Assembly (NCBI GenBank): GCA_902773065.1
Contig: CACYDD010000307.1
Coordinates: forward strand, 1-8,034
Reading direction: 5' to 3'
Source of the DNA: an uncultured Ruminococcus sp.
Lineage (GTDB): Bacteria; Bacillota; Clostridia; Oscillospirales; Acutalibacteraceae
Length of the DNA stretch: 8,034 nucleotides
Shown one piece after another: positions 1 to 5,607 of this stretch; position 1 is the first letter of the stretch; each line of letters begins with the position of its first letter. The notes below the pieces were generated by a model. That model saw only the letters and a list, made by a program, of their open reading frames with translations, did no database searches and was not told the origin of the DNA. The position numbers and the translations under genes were made by a program.

Positions 1-153
1 ATCTCACGCTTCCTGCTGATGAACACCTATGTGGAAGTGGAATCGCTGTTCCAGAGCGGCGAAGGCTACATCGCCATCATCGTGGCTCTTGCTTATATGG
101 TAGTTTCAACCGTTATCGGCTGTCTGGTCTTCAACCGTAGTGAAGTAAAGTGA
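1..153 (+). CDS. C-terminal fragment of a membrane protein, probably ABC-2 type transporter permease
   Basis: Only the last 50 codons are in the window; the frame is open from base 1 and stops with TGA at 151-153. The visible peptide has a short polar stretch (MNTYVEVESLFQSGEGY), one hydrophobic membrane segment (about IAIIVALAYMVVSTVIGCLVF) and a short basic tail ending NRSEVK. A final transmembrane helix followed by a short charged tail is typical of ABC-2 type permeases of the bacitracin/multidrug export kind, but this is inferred from shape and not from a diagnostic motif. No terminator is visible in the 70 bases after the stop. The following two-component operon has its own promoter, so co-regulation is possible but not shown. 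Confidence 0.55.
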   Translation: MSRFLLMNTYVEVESLFQSGEGYIAIIVALAYMVVSTVIGCLVFNRSEVK

Positions 154-215
154 AAATCAGGTAGCAGATGTGGCGTGAGGAAGTTTATACACGAGAGACG
201 CTTGCCGGTAAAATT

Positions 216-231
216 TGAAAAAACATTTTCA
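216..231. repeat. Perfect 6-bp inverted repeat overlapping the -35 box of the two-component operon
   Basis: TGAAAA (216-221), a 4-base spacer (AACA) and TTTTCA (226-231) form a 16-bp palindrome whose right arm is the proposed -35 hexamer. The position suits an operator for a repressor or an autoregulator. The arms are AT-rich, so chance is a real possibility. OmpR-family regulators usually bind direct repeats, so this would not be a typical site for the adjacent regulator. Confidence 0.35.
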
Positions 232-254
232 TAGGTCAAAAAATATGTTATAAT
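226..254 (+). promoter_or_regulatory. Sigma-A-type promoter of the regulator-kinase-htrA operon
   Basis: TTTTCA (226-231, 4 of 6 matches to consensus), a 17-bp spacer and a perfect TATAAT (249-254), preceded by TG at 246-247, which makes an extended -10 (TGTTATAAT). The start site would fall near 260-262. That makes the ATG at 260 useless as a start codon with a leader and supports translation from 293, behind AGAAAGG (275-281). No other good promoter is visible before htrA, so this probably drives all three genes. Confidence 0.65.
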
Positions 255-292
255 ATAAAATGAATTATCCTGACAGAAAGGCGTTGATAAGA

Positions 293-997
293 ATGAGTAT
301 GGGAAAAATCCTTGTTGTTGATGATGATATCAATATTTGTGAGCTTCTCAGACTGTACATAGAAAAGGAAGGATATGAAGTGGTGATCGCCAATGACGGC
401 GGTCAGGCGGTAACAAAATTCAAAACCGAAAAGCCTGACCTTGTCATGCTGGATATCATGCTTCCCGTTCTTGATGGCTGGCAGGTTTGCCGTGAGATCA
501 GAAAAACATCGCAGTGTCCGATCATTATGCTTACCGCAAAGGGTGAGGTGTTTGACAAGGTACTCGGTCTGGAGCTGGGGGCAGACGACTATGTGGTAAA
601 GCCCTTTGAAACAAAGGAAATCGTGGCACGTATCAAGGCAGTTCTCAGAAGAACCAATGACCAGAACCCCGCAACACAGGTGCAGAGTTCACAAAAAGAA
701 GTAAGCTTTGACAAGCTGGTGATCAACCTTACCAATTATGAACTCAGGGTCAATAACGAGCAGATCGATACACCTCCCAAGGAAATGGAACTGATCTATC
801 ATCTGGCAAGCAACCCAAACAGAGTTTTTACAAGAGATCAGCTTCTGGATGAAGTGTGGGGCTTTGACTATTACGGAGACTCCAGAACCGTTGACGTTCA
901 TGTCAAAAGACTCAGGGAAAAACTCGAAGGCGTGTCAGATAAATGGGCACTCAAGACCGTATGGGGAGTAGGTTATAAATTTGAGGTTAAAGAATAA
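293..997 (+). CDS. OmpR/PhoB-family response regulator
   Basis: A two-component DNA-binding regulator, 234 aa from the chosen start, the normal length for the family. Residue numbers are from that start. The receiver domain (about 1-120) has the acidic pocket (DDD at 10-12), the phospho-acceptor Asp54 in VMLDIMLP, the switch Thr81 in IMLTAK and Lys103 in DDYVVKPF. A linker leads to a winged-helix C-terminal domain (about 137-233) with the hallmark FTRDQLLDEVWG and SRTVDVHVKRLREKLE motifs. An in-frame ATG at 260 is possible, but it coincides with the predicted transcription start, and homologs begin at (M)GKILVVDDD, so 293 is preferred; 299 is an alternative. The stop overlaps the kinase gene by 17 nt, indicating coupling. 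Close to PhoP/WalR/CssR-like regulators, but sequence alone does not fix the orthology. Inferred role: regulation of envelope or secretion-stress genes, including the downstream protease. Confidence 0.95.
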   Translation: MSMGKILVVDDDINICELLRLYIEKEGYEVVIANDGGQAVTKFKTEKPDLVMLDIMLPVLDGWQVCREIRKTSQCPIIMLTAKGEVFDKVLGLELGADDYVVKPFETKEIVARIKAVLRRTNDQNPATQVQSSQKEVSFDKLVINLTNYELRVNNEQIDTPPKEMELIYHLASNPNRVFTRDQLLDEVWGFDYYGDSRTVDVHVKRLREKLEGVSDKWALKTVWGVGYKFEVKE

Positions 998-2597
998 ATT
1001 TTACGCCAGAAGATCACTTTTCAGAAAATATATGAACGTCAGCGTTCTTATCGTTTTTTTCAGCTTTCTTGTTCTCGGTACGATCCTTACCCTTGCGATT
1101 TCCAATTACTGGACAGCAGAAAAGCTGGAGGTGCTTGACAGCCGTGCCGAAAATGTCGCAAAATTTATTAAAGAGGATGTGTCCATCAATCAGCCGATCA
1201 CAGCGGATGCTACACGCACACTGACACTGAATAATGTAAAGGAAATTGATAAATTCCTGAATTTCTTTGCCAGTGAAGTCGGCGGCGATATTGCCATTAC
1301 CGATGTCAGCGGAAAGACACAGATCGCTGTTAATGCGGTCGACAGCAAACCAAAATATTCCTCAACGGTAGAGGAAGAAAAAAAGGGCGAAAAGAACAGT
1401 GATGATGAGGAACAGCAGAACAGCGGAGAAGAAGAGTTTGAAGAAGAGTATGTTGACGGCAGGATTCCGCTGGATGAAAGAATCGCTCCCGAAGTCATAC
1501 AGCAGACGATAGAAGAAGGACAGTATTTTTCCAAAACGACGCTCGGAGGTATTTATCAGACGGAACGCTATGTAGCAGCACGGGCAATTACTTACAATAA
1601 TGACAGGGATGTTATGGGCGTTGTGATCGTTACCACGGATGCGAGCGATGTTTCGATCTTTACGGATATGGTGCTGAAAATTTTTATTCTCTCTGCGATC
1701 GCTTCCCTTGGGGTTTCGATCCTTGCGATCGGACTTTTCTCCTATAATCTGGTAAAGCCGCTGAAACAGATGGCACAGGCGGCTAAGCAGTTTGCGAAAG
1801 GCGAATTCAGTATCAGAGTCAGCGAAACAAGCAATGACGAGATCGGTGAGCTGGCGGTTGCTTTCAATAATATGGCGGAATCACTTGCAACAGCTGAGGG
1901 AACAAGACGAAGCTTTGTTGCAAATGTGTCACATGAGCTGAAAACCCCTATGACAACGATCGCAGGTTTTATTGACGGCATTTTAGACGGAACAATACCG
2001 CCCGAAAAACATCAGTATTATCTGCATATCGTGGCAGATGAGGTAAAGCGGCTTTCCAGACTGGTACATTCCATGCTCAATCTTTCAAGAATCGATAACG
2101 GCGAGCTGAAAATCAATTACAAAAAATTTGATTTGCTTTCAGTGCTTGTTACGATTGTCATTACTTTTGAGCAGGAGATCGACAAGAAAAATATTGATGT
2201 CAGAGGGTTGGATAAGATCAGCCCGAAGAATATTTACGGGGATAAAGACCTGATTCATCAGGTGGTGTACAATCTTATTGAAAATGCAGTCAAATTTACA
2301 GATGAGGGCGGATATATTGAGTTCAATATCACGGAGAATGTTCTACAAACGGATTTCAGTGTAAAAAACAGCGGTACAGGTATCAAAAAATCCGAAATAC
2401 CGATGGTATTTGACAAATTCTATAAAACCGATAAGTCCAGAAGCAAGGATAAAAAGGGACTGGGACTGGGTTTGTATCTGGTAAGAAGTATTATCCGTCA
2501 GCACGGCGGTGATATAACCGCTGAAAGCGTTTACAATGAATATACGGAATTTAAATTCTATATTCCGAAAAAAAATCCTAATGCAAAGATAAAATAA
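981..2597 (+). CDS. Membrane sensor histidine kinase with HAMP domain
   Basis: The partner kinase of the preceding regulator, 538 aa. Order: basic cytoplasmic start (1-17), TM1 about 19-41, extracytoplasmic sensor about 42-228, TM2 about 229-254, HAMP about 255-308, HisKA with phospho-acceptor His318 (FVANVSHELKTP), and HATPase_c with an N box (HQVVYNLIENAVKF, Asn431/Asn435), an F box (FDKFYKTDKSRS) and a G2 box (GLGLGL, 493-498). The G1 box reads NSGTG at 463-467, with Asn in place of the usual Asp; this variant is frequent in clostridial kinases and need not mean inactivity. The start is TTG at 981, after GGGGAG (963-968), overlapping the regulator gene; an ATG at 1032 (Met18) has no good ribosome site and would remove the positive residues before TM1. 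The sensor carries a very acidic segment at 131-159. The stimulus is unknown; envelope stress is inferred from the htrA neighbour. Confidence 0.93.
   Translation: MRLKNKFYARRSLFRKYMNVSVLIVFFSFLVLGTILTLAISNYWTAEKLEVLDSRAENVAKFIKEDVSINQPITADATRTLTLNNVKEIDKFLNFFASEVGGDIAITDVSGKTQIAVNAVDSKPKYSSTVEEEKKGEKNSDDEEQQNSGEEEFEEEYVDGRIPLDERIAPEVIQQTIEEGQYFSKTTLGGIYQTERYVAARAITYNNDRDVMGVVIVTTDASDVSIFTDMVLKIFILSAIASLGVSILAIGLFSYNLVKPLKQMAQAAKQFAKGEFSIRVSETSNDEIGELAVAFNNMAESLATAEGTRRSFVANVSHELKTPMTTIAGFIDGILDGTIPPEKHQYYLHIVADEVKRLSRLVHSMLNLSRIDNGELKINYKKFDLLSVLVTIVITFEQEIDKKNIDVRGLDKISPKNIYGDKDLIHQVVYNLIENAVKFTDEGGYIEFNITENVLQTDFSVKNSGTGIKKSEIPMVFDKFYKTDKSRSKDKKGLGLGLYLVRSIIRQHGGDITAESVYNEYTEFKFYIPKKNPNAKIK
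1371..1457 (+). other. Acidic low-complexity segment in the extracytoplasmic sensor of the kinase
   Basis: Codons 131-159 of the kinase encode 15 Asp/Glu in 29 residues (clusters EEE, DDEE, EEE, EEE), with a few Lys and Gln. By topology it lies outside the cell, between TM1 and TM2. The reading frame is intact across it and the flanking sequence looks like ordinary sensor domain, so it is probably a flexible insert and not a folded core. It could bind cations or cationic peptides, by loose analogy with the acidic patch of PhoQ; this is inference only. Confidence 0.7.
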
Positions 2598-2601
2598 ATA
2601 T

Positions 2602-2610
2602 GGAGGTGAT
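2602..2610 (+). promoter_or_regulatory. Ribosome binding site deciding the htrA start
   Basis: GGAGGTGAT is a near-perfect anti-16S match with 8 bases between GGAGG and the ATG at 2615. The in-frame ATG at 2600 overlaps this site and has no site of its own, so 2615 is the start. Confidence 0.85.
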
Positions 2611-2614
2611 ATTC

Positions 2615-4048
2615 ATGTCCAATGAATTCGAGGAGAACAGCTACACACGATCCGACAACGAAGGATTTCATTCAAACAATACACGGCAGACAGAAACAAG
2701 CCGTCCGGAATATCCTCAGCAGCAGACTCAGTCTTATTATACACGTCCTCAGCCGGGCGGACAAAGACCGCCGTATCCGCCTCCTCCGAATGTTCCGCCC
2801 TATTATCCTCCGCCATACCCGATGTATGGTATGCCGCCCCGGAAGCCGAAAGGGTCGGGGGGAAAAATCTTTTTATGGTGTCTGTGTTCAGCAGTGGTGA
2901 TCATCATTGCAGGCGTTCTGATTTTTACAGTAAGTTCGGGATTTACAGAAACCCAAACAGAAGAGAAAGAGCCGTCAGGCGGCAGCACAGTGGAGTTTTC
3001 TTACGGAGAGTCCTCCGATATCATAAAAGCTCCCGATGCCAATGCAAATCCCGACGGCCCGCAGATATCGGCAACCGAAACCCCGGAAGGTCAGTCGGAA
3101 AATACACAGACAGCGGCAAAAGTCTATGATAAAGCCGCGAAGTCAATCGTATGTATCACTTCCTATGATCAGGACGGCGATTATATCAGTTCCGCCGAAG
3201 GCGAAGGCTCGGGCATTATTGCAACAGAGGACGGTTACATATTTACCAATAGTCATGTTGTTGATGACAGCAAAAAAACAGGTGTGATGGTAACACTGGC
3301 AGATAATACGCAGTATCTCGGAACAATTATCGGAATTGATATCAAAACAGATATTGCCGTGATCAAGATTGATGCCGATGATCTTGTTCCTGCCGAATTT
3401 GCAGATTCAGATAAGGTAAAAGTGGGACAGGAAGCATTTGCCATTGGAAACCCCGGCGGTTCAGCATTTTCCAATTCGCTGACCAAGGGTGCAGTTTCTG
3501 CCCTGAACAGAATCCTTTCCGGCAGCGGCTACATCAAGTATATCCAGACCGATGCTGCCATTAACCCCGGTAATTCGGGCGGCGCACTGATCAATGAACA
3601 TGGTCAGGTGATCGGCATGAATACAGCCAAGCTGGTAGCGACTGATTATGAGGGTATGGGTTTTGCCATCCCGAGCAACAGTGTTGTAGAGATCGCCAAT
3701 AAGCTCATCAGATACGGTTATGTCAATGACAGGGGTACGCTCAGTATCGAAGGCAAGGATTGTACGCTTTATATGTCAAAAACGAATAATGTGCCGCAGG
3801 GTATGATGATCACAAAAATCAACAAGGACAGTCCGCTCTCGTCAACTGATGCAAAGGAGAACGATATCATCACTGCTGTTAACGATCAGACAGTCACATC
3901 CAGTGCGGAGCTGATCGATGAACTGAAAAAGTATAAGCCGGGTGATGAAGTGACCTTAAAGCTTTACAGACCGGTAAAGAATTCCAAGTCAAAGGGATAT
4001 ACCTTTGAAGTGAAAATTAAACTGAAAGCAGATACAGGTTCTGAATGA
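2615..4048 (+). CDS. htrA: HtrA/DegP-like membrane-anchored serine protease with one PDZ domain
   Basis: An S1C-family quality-control protease, 477 aa, expected to degrade misfolded proteins on the outer face of the membrane. Residues 1-83 are cytoplasmic and hydrophilic, with a Pro/Tyr-rich tract (17 Pro in 45-78). A single membrane helix (about 84-108) acts as an uncleaved anchor, followed by a low-complexity Ser/Glu/Thr linker to about 165. The protease domain (about 168-368) has the triad His214 (TNSHVV), Asp246 (TDIAVI) and Ser321 (GNSGG); the spacings of 32 and 75 residues match the family. A C-terminal PDZ domain (about 371-470) follows. It starts 17 nt after the kinase stop, so it is almost certainly in the same operon. 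The general layout is that of Gram-positive HtrA proteins (B. subtilis HtrA/HtrB/HtrC). Linkage to a two-component system recalls CssRS control of htrA. Function is confident; which paralog it matches is not. Confidence 0.95.
   Translation: MSNEFEENSYTRSDNEGFHSNNTRQTETSRPEYPQQQTQSYYTRPQPGGQRPPYPPPPNVPPYYPPPYPMYGMPPRKPKGSGGKIFLWCLCSAVVIIIAGVLIFTVSSGFTETQTEEKEPSGGSTVEFSYGESSDIIKAPDANANPDGPQISATETPEGQSENTQTAAKVYDKAAKSIVCITSYDQDGDYISSAEGEGSGIIATEDGYIFTNSHVVDDSKKTGVMVTLADNTQYLGTIIGIDIKTDIAVIKIDADDLVPAEFADSDKVKVGQEAFAIGNPGGSAFSNSLTKGAVSALNRILSGSGYIKYIQTDAAINPGNSGGALINEHGQVIGMNTAKLVATDYEGMGFAIPSNSVVEIANKLIRYGYVNDRGTLSIEGKDCTLYMSKTNNVPQGMMITKINKDSPLSSTDAKENDIITAVNDQTVTSSAELIDELKKYKPGDEVTLKLYRPVKNSKSKGYTFEVKIKLKADTGSE
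2705..2848 (+). other. Pro/Tyr/Gln-rich cytoplasmic tract of the HtrA-like protease
   Basis: Codons 31-78 before the membrane helix encode runs such as RPPYPPPPNVPPYYPPPYP followed by a basic KPKGSGGK stretch at the membrane. Such tails are common on clostridial membrane proteins and are presumably disordered. Since the protease acts outside the cell, a cytoplasmic tail of this kind may serve localisation or protein-protein contact. No known binding motif was identified with confidence. Confidence 0.6.
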
Positions 4049-4063
4049 TTTGTAGAATTTTGG

Positions 4064-4088
4064 AAAAAAATAAAAAAATTTCAAAAAA
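4064..4088 (+). promoter_or_regulatory. Phased A-tracts, possible UP element or curved DNA
   Basis: Runs of A7 (4064-4070), A7 (4072-4078) and A6 (4083-4088) have centres about 8-10 bp apart, directly upstream of the -35 box at 4093. They lie about -40 to -64 from the predicted start, the place where A/T-rich UP elements contact the RNA polymerase alpha subunit. Confidence 0.4.
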
Positions 4089-4092
4089 GGTA

Positions 4093-4121
4093 TTGAAAAA
4101 TGTTTTTTTTTATGATATGAT
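4093..4121 (+). promoter_or_regulatory. Strong-looking extended -10 promoter in the convergent intergenic region
   Basis: TTGAAA (4093-4098, 5 of 6), exactly 17 bp, then TATGAT (4116-4121, 5 of 6), with TG at 4113-4114 making an extended -10 (TGATATGAT). The predicted start is A4128. It lies after the htrA stop and points toward the end of spmB, so it serves no annotated protein gene. The AT-rich context raises the false-positive rate, but both boxes, the spacing and the TG motif agree. Confidence 0.5.
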
Positions 4122-4127
4122 TAATCT

Positions 4128-4220
4128 ATAATAAATCAGAGTAAATCAACCCTTTGTTGTTTTTTCATTATCCCTTCCTTTTGCACAGGCGCAGTCAGAA
4201 ATGACTGCGCTTTGTGTCTT
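4128..4220 (+). ncRNA. Candidate small RNA of about 90 nt (unrecognised)
   Basis: The transcript would run from the extended -10 promoter at 4093-4121 to the hairpin at 4184-4216. It has no plausible ORF. The 5' part is A-rich, then comes a small CAAC/GTTG stem (4147-4159) followed by six T, then an unpaired pyrimidine tract TCCCTTCCTTTT (4171-4182) complementary to Shine-Dalgarno-like GGAAGG sequences, then the terminator hairpin. The plan of 5' region, exposed C/U-rich loop and terminator is like known trans-acting regulators in Firmicutes (for example RsaE-type C-rich motifs), but I do not recognise a family. Alternative: a promoter-like AT-rich spacer plus the ordinary terminator of the htrA operon. 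Confidence 0.35.
4184..4220 (+). terminator. Rho-independent terminator with GAAA tetraloop
   Basis: GCGCAGTCA (4189-4197), GAAA loop (4198-4201) and TGACTGCGC (4202-4210) form a perfect 9-bp stem. CACA (4184-4187) and TGTG (4213-4216) can add 4 bp below a small internal loop. A discontinuous T-rich tail follows (9 T in 4211-4223). It would end transcription coming from htrA or from the promoter at 4093. On the minus strand the same hairpin follows spmB by only a few bases but lacks a T tract, so it may stabilise the spmB 3' end and not terminate there. Confidence 0.7.
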
Positions 4221-4221
4221 A

Positions 4222-4737
4222 TTACAAGCAACGTACTGTCAGGATCGCCATGATCATACCGCAAAGGTCGGCAGCGATCGCCGCAGGAACAGTATAGCGT
4301 GTTTTGCGTATGCCTGCCGCTCCGTAATAAACTGCTATGGCATAAAAGGTCGTTTCGGTTGAGCCGGCCATGACAGAGGCGGTTTTTCCGATCAGGCTGT
4401 CGGGTCCGTATTTTTCAAGTATGGAGGAAAGAACGGCATAAGAACCGCTTCCCGAAACAGGACGGATCAGACCGAGAGGCAAGACCTCCTGAGGGATTCC
4501 GACAGCATTACAAGCCGGAGAGAGCAGGCTGCATATGATTTCAAAAAAGCCCGACGCATCCAGCATATTTACTGCAAGAACCAGACCGATCAGAGACGGA
4601 GCGATCGAGATCAGAGAACCGATACCGTCTTTTGCTCCCTCACGAAAGCTTTCAAAAAGATCAACTTTTCTGACAGCACCGAAAACCACAATGAACATGA
4701 TGACAAAGGGTACGGCATAGATACCGATCTTATCCAT
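4222..4737 (-). CDS. spmB: Spore maturation protein B (SpmB), nucleoside-recognition/gate family
   Basis: An integral membrane protein of 171 aa, close to the B. subtilis SpmB length (178). In that organism SpmA and SpmB are needed for normal spore-core dehydration and heat resistance; the transported substrate is unknown. Hydrophobic segments lie at about 5-22, 41-58, 88-106 and 149-168. Conserved stretches are GLIRPVSGSGSYAVLSSI (about 89-106) and MAGSTETTFYAIAVYYGAAG (about 123-142), both typical of SpmB. The start is the ATG at 4737, behind AAAGGAGG with a 7-nt spacer; a TTG start at 4758 in the same frame is possible but lies upstream of that site. It overlaps the end of spmA by 8 nt, so the two are coupled. 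The gene runs toward htrA and is convergent with it. Spore formation in this organism is suggested, not proven; ruminococci often keep spm genes without visible sporulation. Confidence 0.92.
   Translation of the reverse strand: MDKIGIYAVPFVIMFIVVFGAVRKVDLFESFREGAKDGIGSLISIAPSLIGLVLAVNMLDASGFFEIICSLLSPACNAVGIPQEVLPLGLIRPVSGSGSYAVLSSILEKYGPDSLIGKTASVMAGSTETTFYAIAVYYGAAGIRKTRYTVPAAIAADLCGMIMAILTVRCL
4618..4628. repeat. Third copy of the 11-mer ACCGATACCGT, inside spmB
   Basis: Exact match to the 11-mer at 5906-5916, and to the reverse complement of 5546-5556. Here it encodes the Asp-Gly-Ile-Gly of SpmB residues 37-40 on the minus strand. Being inside a conserved coding segment, it may be coincidental. 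Confidence 0.5.
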
Positions 4738-5326
4738 TCTGATTCCTCCTTTCGCCAAGGCGTGAACATAGCAGGGCGGCGGTAATGCCGATCAGGAGTG
4801 CGCAAAGCGATGTGATCCAGACATAGGGAAGGATCACATAAGGGTCGGCACTTCCGGCGGCTTGCCTTAATGCGGCGGCACTTGCCGGGATAAGCTGTAC
4901 AGATGCCGTATTGATCACCACGAACATGATCATGGAGTCGTTTGGTTTGTCGCCGAGCCGGTTGGCTTTCTGCATTTCTTTCATGGCAGTGATTCCCAGC
5001 GGTGTTGCGGCATTGCCAAGCCCTAAAATATTGGCGGTGATATTGGCACTGACAGCCTGTATTGCTTTGCTGTCGGGACTGTAATCGGGCATGATGCGGC
5101 TGAGTACAGGCGAAAGAATACGGGCAATGATTTTGGTTAACCCGCTCTTTTCTGCGATCTTCATGATCCCTGTCCACAGGCACATCACACCTGCCATTGA
5201 AATGATCAGCTTTACACCCTTATCTGCCCCTTCGGTCACAGCGGCGGCAAGGTTGTCCATCTTTCCTGTAATAAACGCACAGACAACGCTTGCCATGATC
5301 ATAAACAACCAGATATATCCTAACAT
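4730..5326 (-). CDS. spmA: Spore maturation protein A (SpmA), nucleoside-recognition/gate family
   Basis: A membrane protein of 198 aa, matching the B. subtilis SpmA length (196). SpmA acts with SpmB in spore-core dehydration; its biochemical activity is unknown. Visible features: an N-terminal membrane helix (about 2-20), a second hydrophobic segment (about 37-56), the conserved motif NITANILGLGNAATPLGITA (about 95-114), the segment VVINTASVQLIPAS (about 136-149), and a C-terminal helix (about 168-187) before a short basic tail. The start is the ATG at 5326, with GGAG and a 7-nt spacer (minus-strand CCGGAGTGATAAAATG). The frame stays open upstream to 5593, but that extension is low-complexity AT-rich DNA with no homology to SpmA and no ribosome site, so it is excluded. 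The 3' end overlaps spmB by 8 nt. No sigma-E or sigma-A promoter could be assigned confidently upstream. Confidence 0.93.
   Translation of the reverse strand: MLGYIWLFMIMASVVCAFITGKMDNLAAAVTEGADKGVKLIISMAGVMCLWTGIMKIAEKSGLTKIIARILSPVLSRIMPDYSPDSKAIQAVSANITANILGLGNAATPLGITAMKEMQKANRLGDKPNDSMIMFVVINTASVQLIPASAAALRQAAGSADPYVILPYVWITSLCALLIGITAALLCSRLGERRNQNG
4745..4752 (-). promoter_or_regulatory. Ribosome binding site of spmB inside the end of spmA
   Basis: On the minus strand AAAGGAGG lies 7 bases before the ATG at 4737. It decides the start over the TTG at 4758 and sits within the last codons of spmA, consistent with translational coupling. Confidence 0.8.
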
Positions 5327-5501
5327 TTTATCACTCCGGAAACAGAAAAATATTGTTTTTTGAGAAAACAAAATTCGACAAAAAACTACAATAACCGCAT
5401 AAAATCGGTATTTTTGACGTACAAAAAAACAAATTTTTTTACATAAATTTGGTAATAACTTGAAAAAATACAAATAATTTCCTTTTTTTAGCATTTCTCT
5501 A
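5327..5501. other. AT-rich divergent intergenic region between spmA and abrB
   Basis: This stretch is dominated by A and T runs and must hold the spmA promoter (minus strand), but I could not find convincing -35/-10 boxes for sigma-A, sigma-E or sigma-G. It contains an AT palindrome, CAAATTT (5430-5436) and AAATTTG (5445-5451), with an 8-nt loop; this could be an operator or simply follow from composition. No coding potential is evident. Confidence 0.5.
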
Positions 5502-5531
5502 TTGACAAACCCATATTGTACATAGTAATAT
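5502..5531 (+). promoter_or_regulatory. Promoter of the AbrB-like gene
   Basis: A perfect TTGACA (5502-5507), an 18-bp spacer and TAATAT (5526-5531, 4 of 6) as the best -10. The start would lie near 5538, giving a leader of about 70 nt. The -10 is embedded in ATATT(5513-5517)-9 nt-AATAT(5527-5531), a weak inverted repeat around GTACATAG that could be part of an operator. The -35 is convincing; the exact -10 is less certain. Confidence 0.6.
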
Positions 5532-5545
5532 GAAGTTACACAAAA

Positions 5546-5556
5546 ACGGTATCGGT
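5546..5556. repeat. Left copy of an 11-bp inverted repeat flanking abrB
   Basis: ACGGTATCGGT, located at about +9 to +19 of the predicted abrB transcript; its exact reverse complement is at 5906-5916, past the abrB stop. It could be a DNA operator for autorepression or an RNA pairing arm. Confidence 0.5.
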
Positions 5557-5607
5557 CTGATGGAACAGTTAGTATAAAGTGTTGATCAGCCAAGGGAGGT
5601 TTTTATC

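Noticed and set aside
260..292. Longer N-terminus for the response regulator from the ATG at 260
   Set aside because: The ATG coincides with the predicted transcription start just after TATAAT at 249-254, has no ribosome site, and the 11 extra residues do not belong to the receiver fold.
2367..2381. Asn instead of Asp in the kinase G1 box (NSGTG) as a sign of a dead kinase
   Set aside because: Asn at this place is common in functional clostridial kinases, and the His, N, F and G2 boxes are intact.
4147..4165. CAAC/GTTG stem followed by six T as a separate terminator
   Set aside because: A 4-bp stem is too weak to call; it may only be a structural part of the candidate small RNA.
4137..4170. 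Minus-strand mini-ORF MKKQQRVDLL with GGAAGG upstream
   Set aside because: Ten codons in an AT-rich spacer; the purine tract is just the complement of the pyrimidine tract discussed for the small RNA candidate. Too short to support.
4611..5183. 190-aa minus-strand open frame overlapping spmA and spmB
   Set aside because: It is out of frame with two clear homologs and its His/Arg/Cys-rich composition is typical of a shadow frame.
5327..5593. 89-residue N-terminal extension of SpmA
   Set aside because: It is translated AT-rich intergenic DNA with Phe/Lys/Tyr runs; a good ribosome site precedes Met at 5326, and the SpmA length fits that start.
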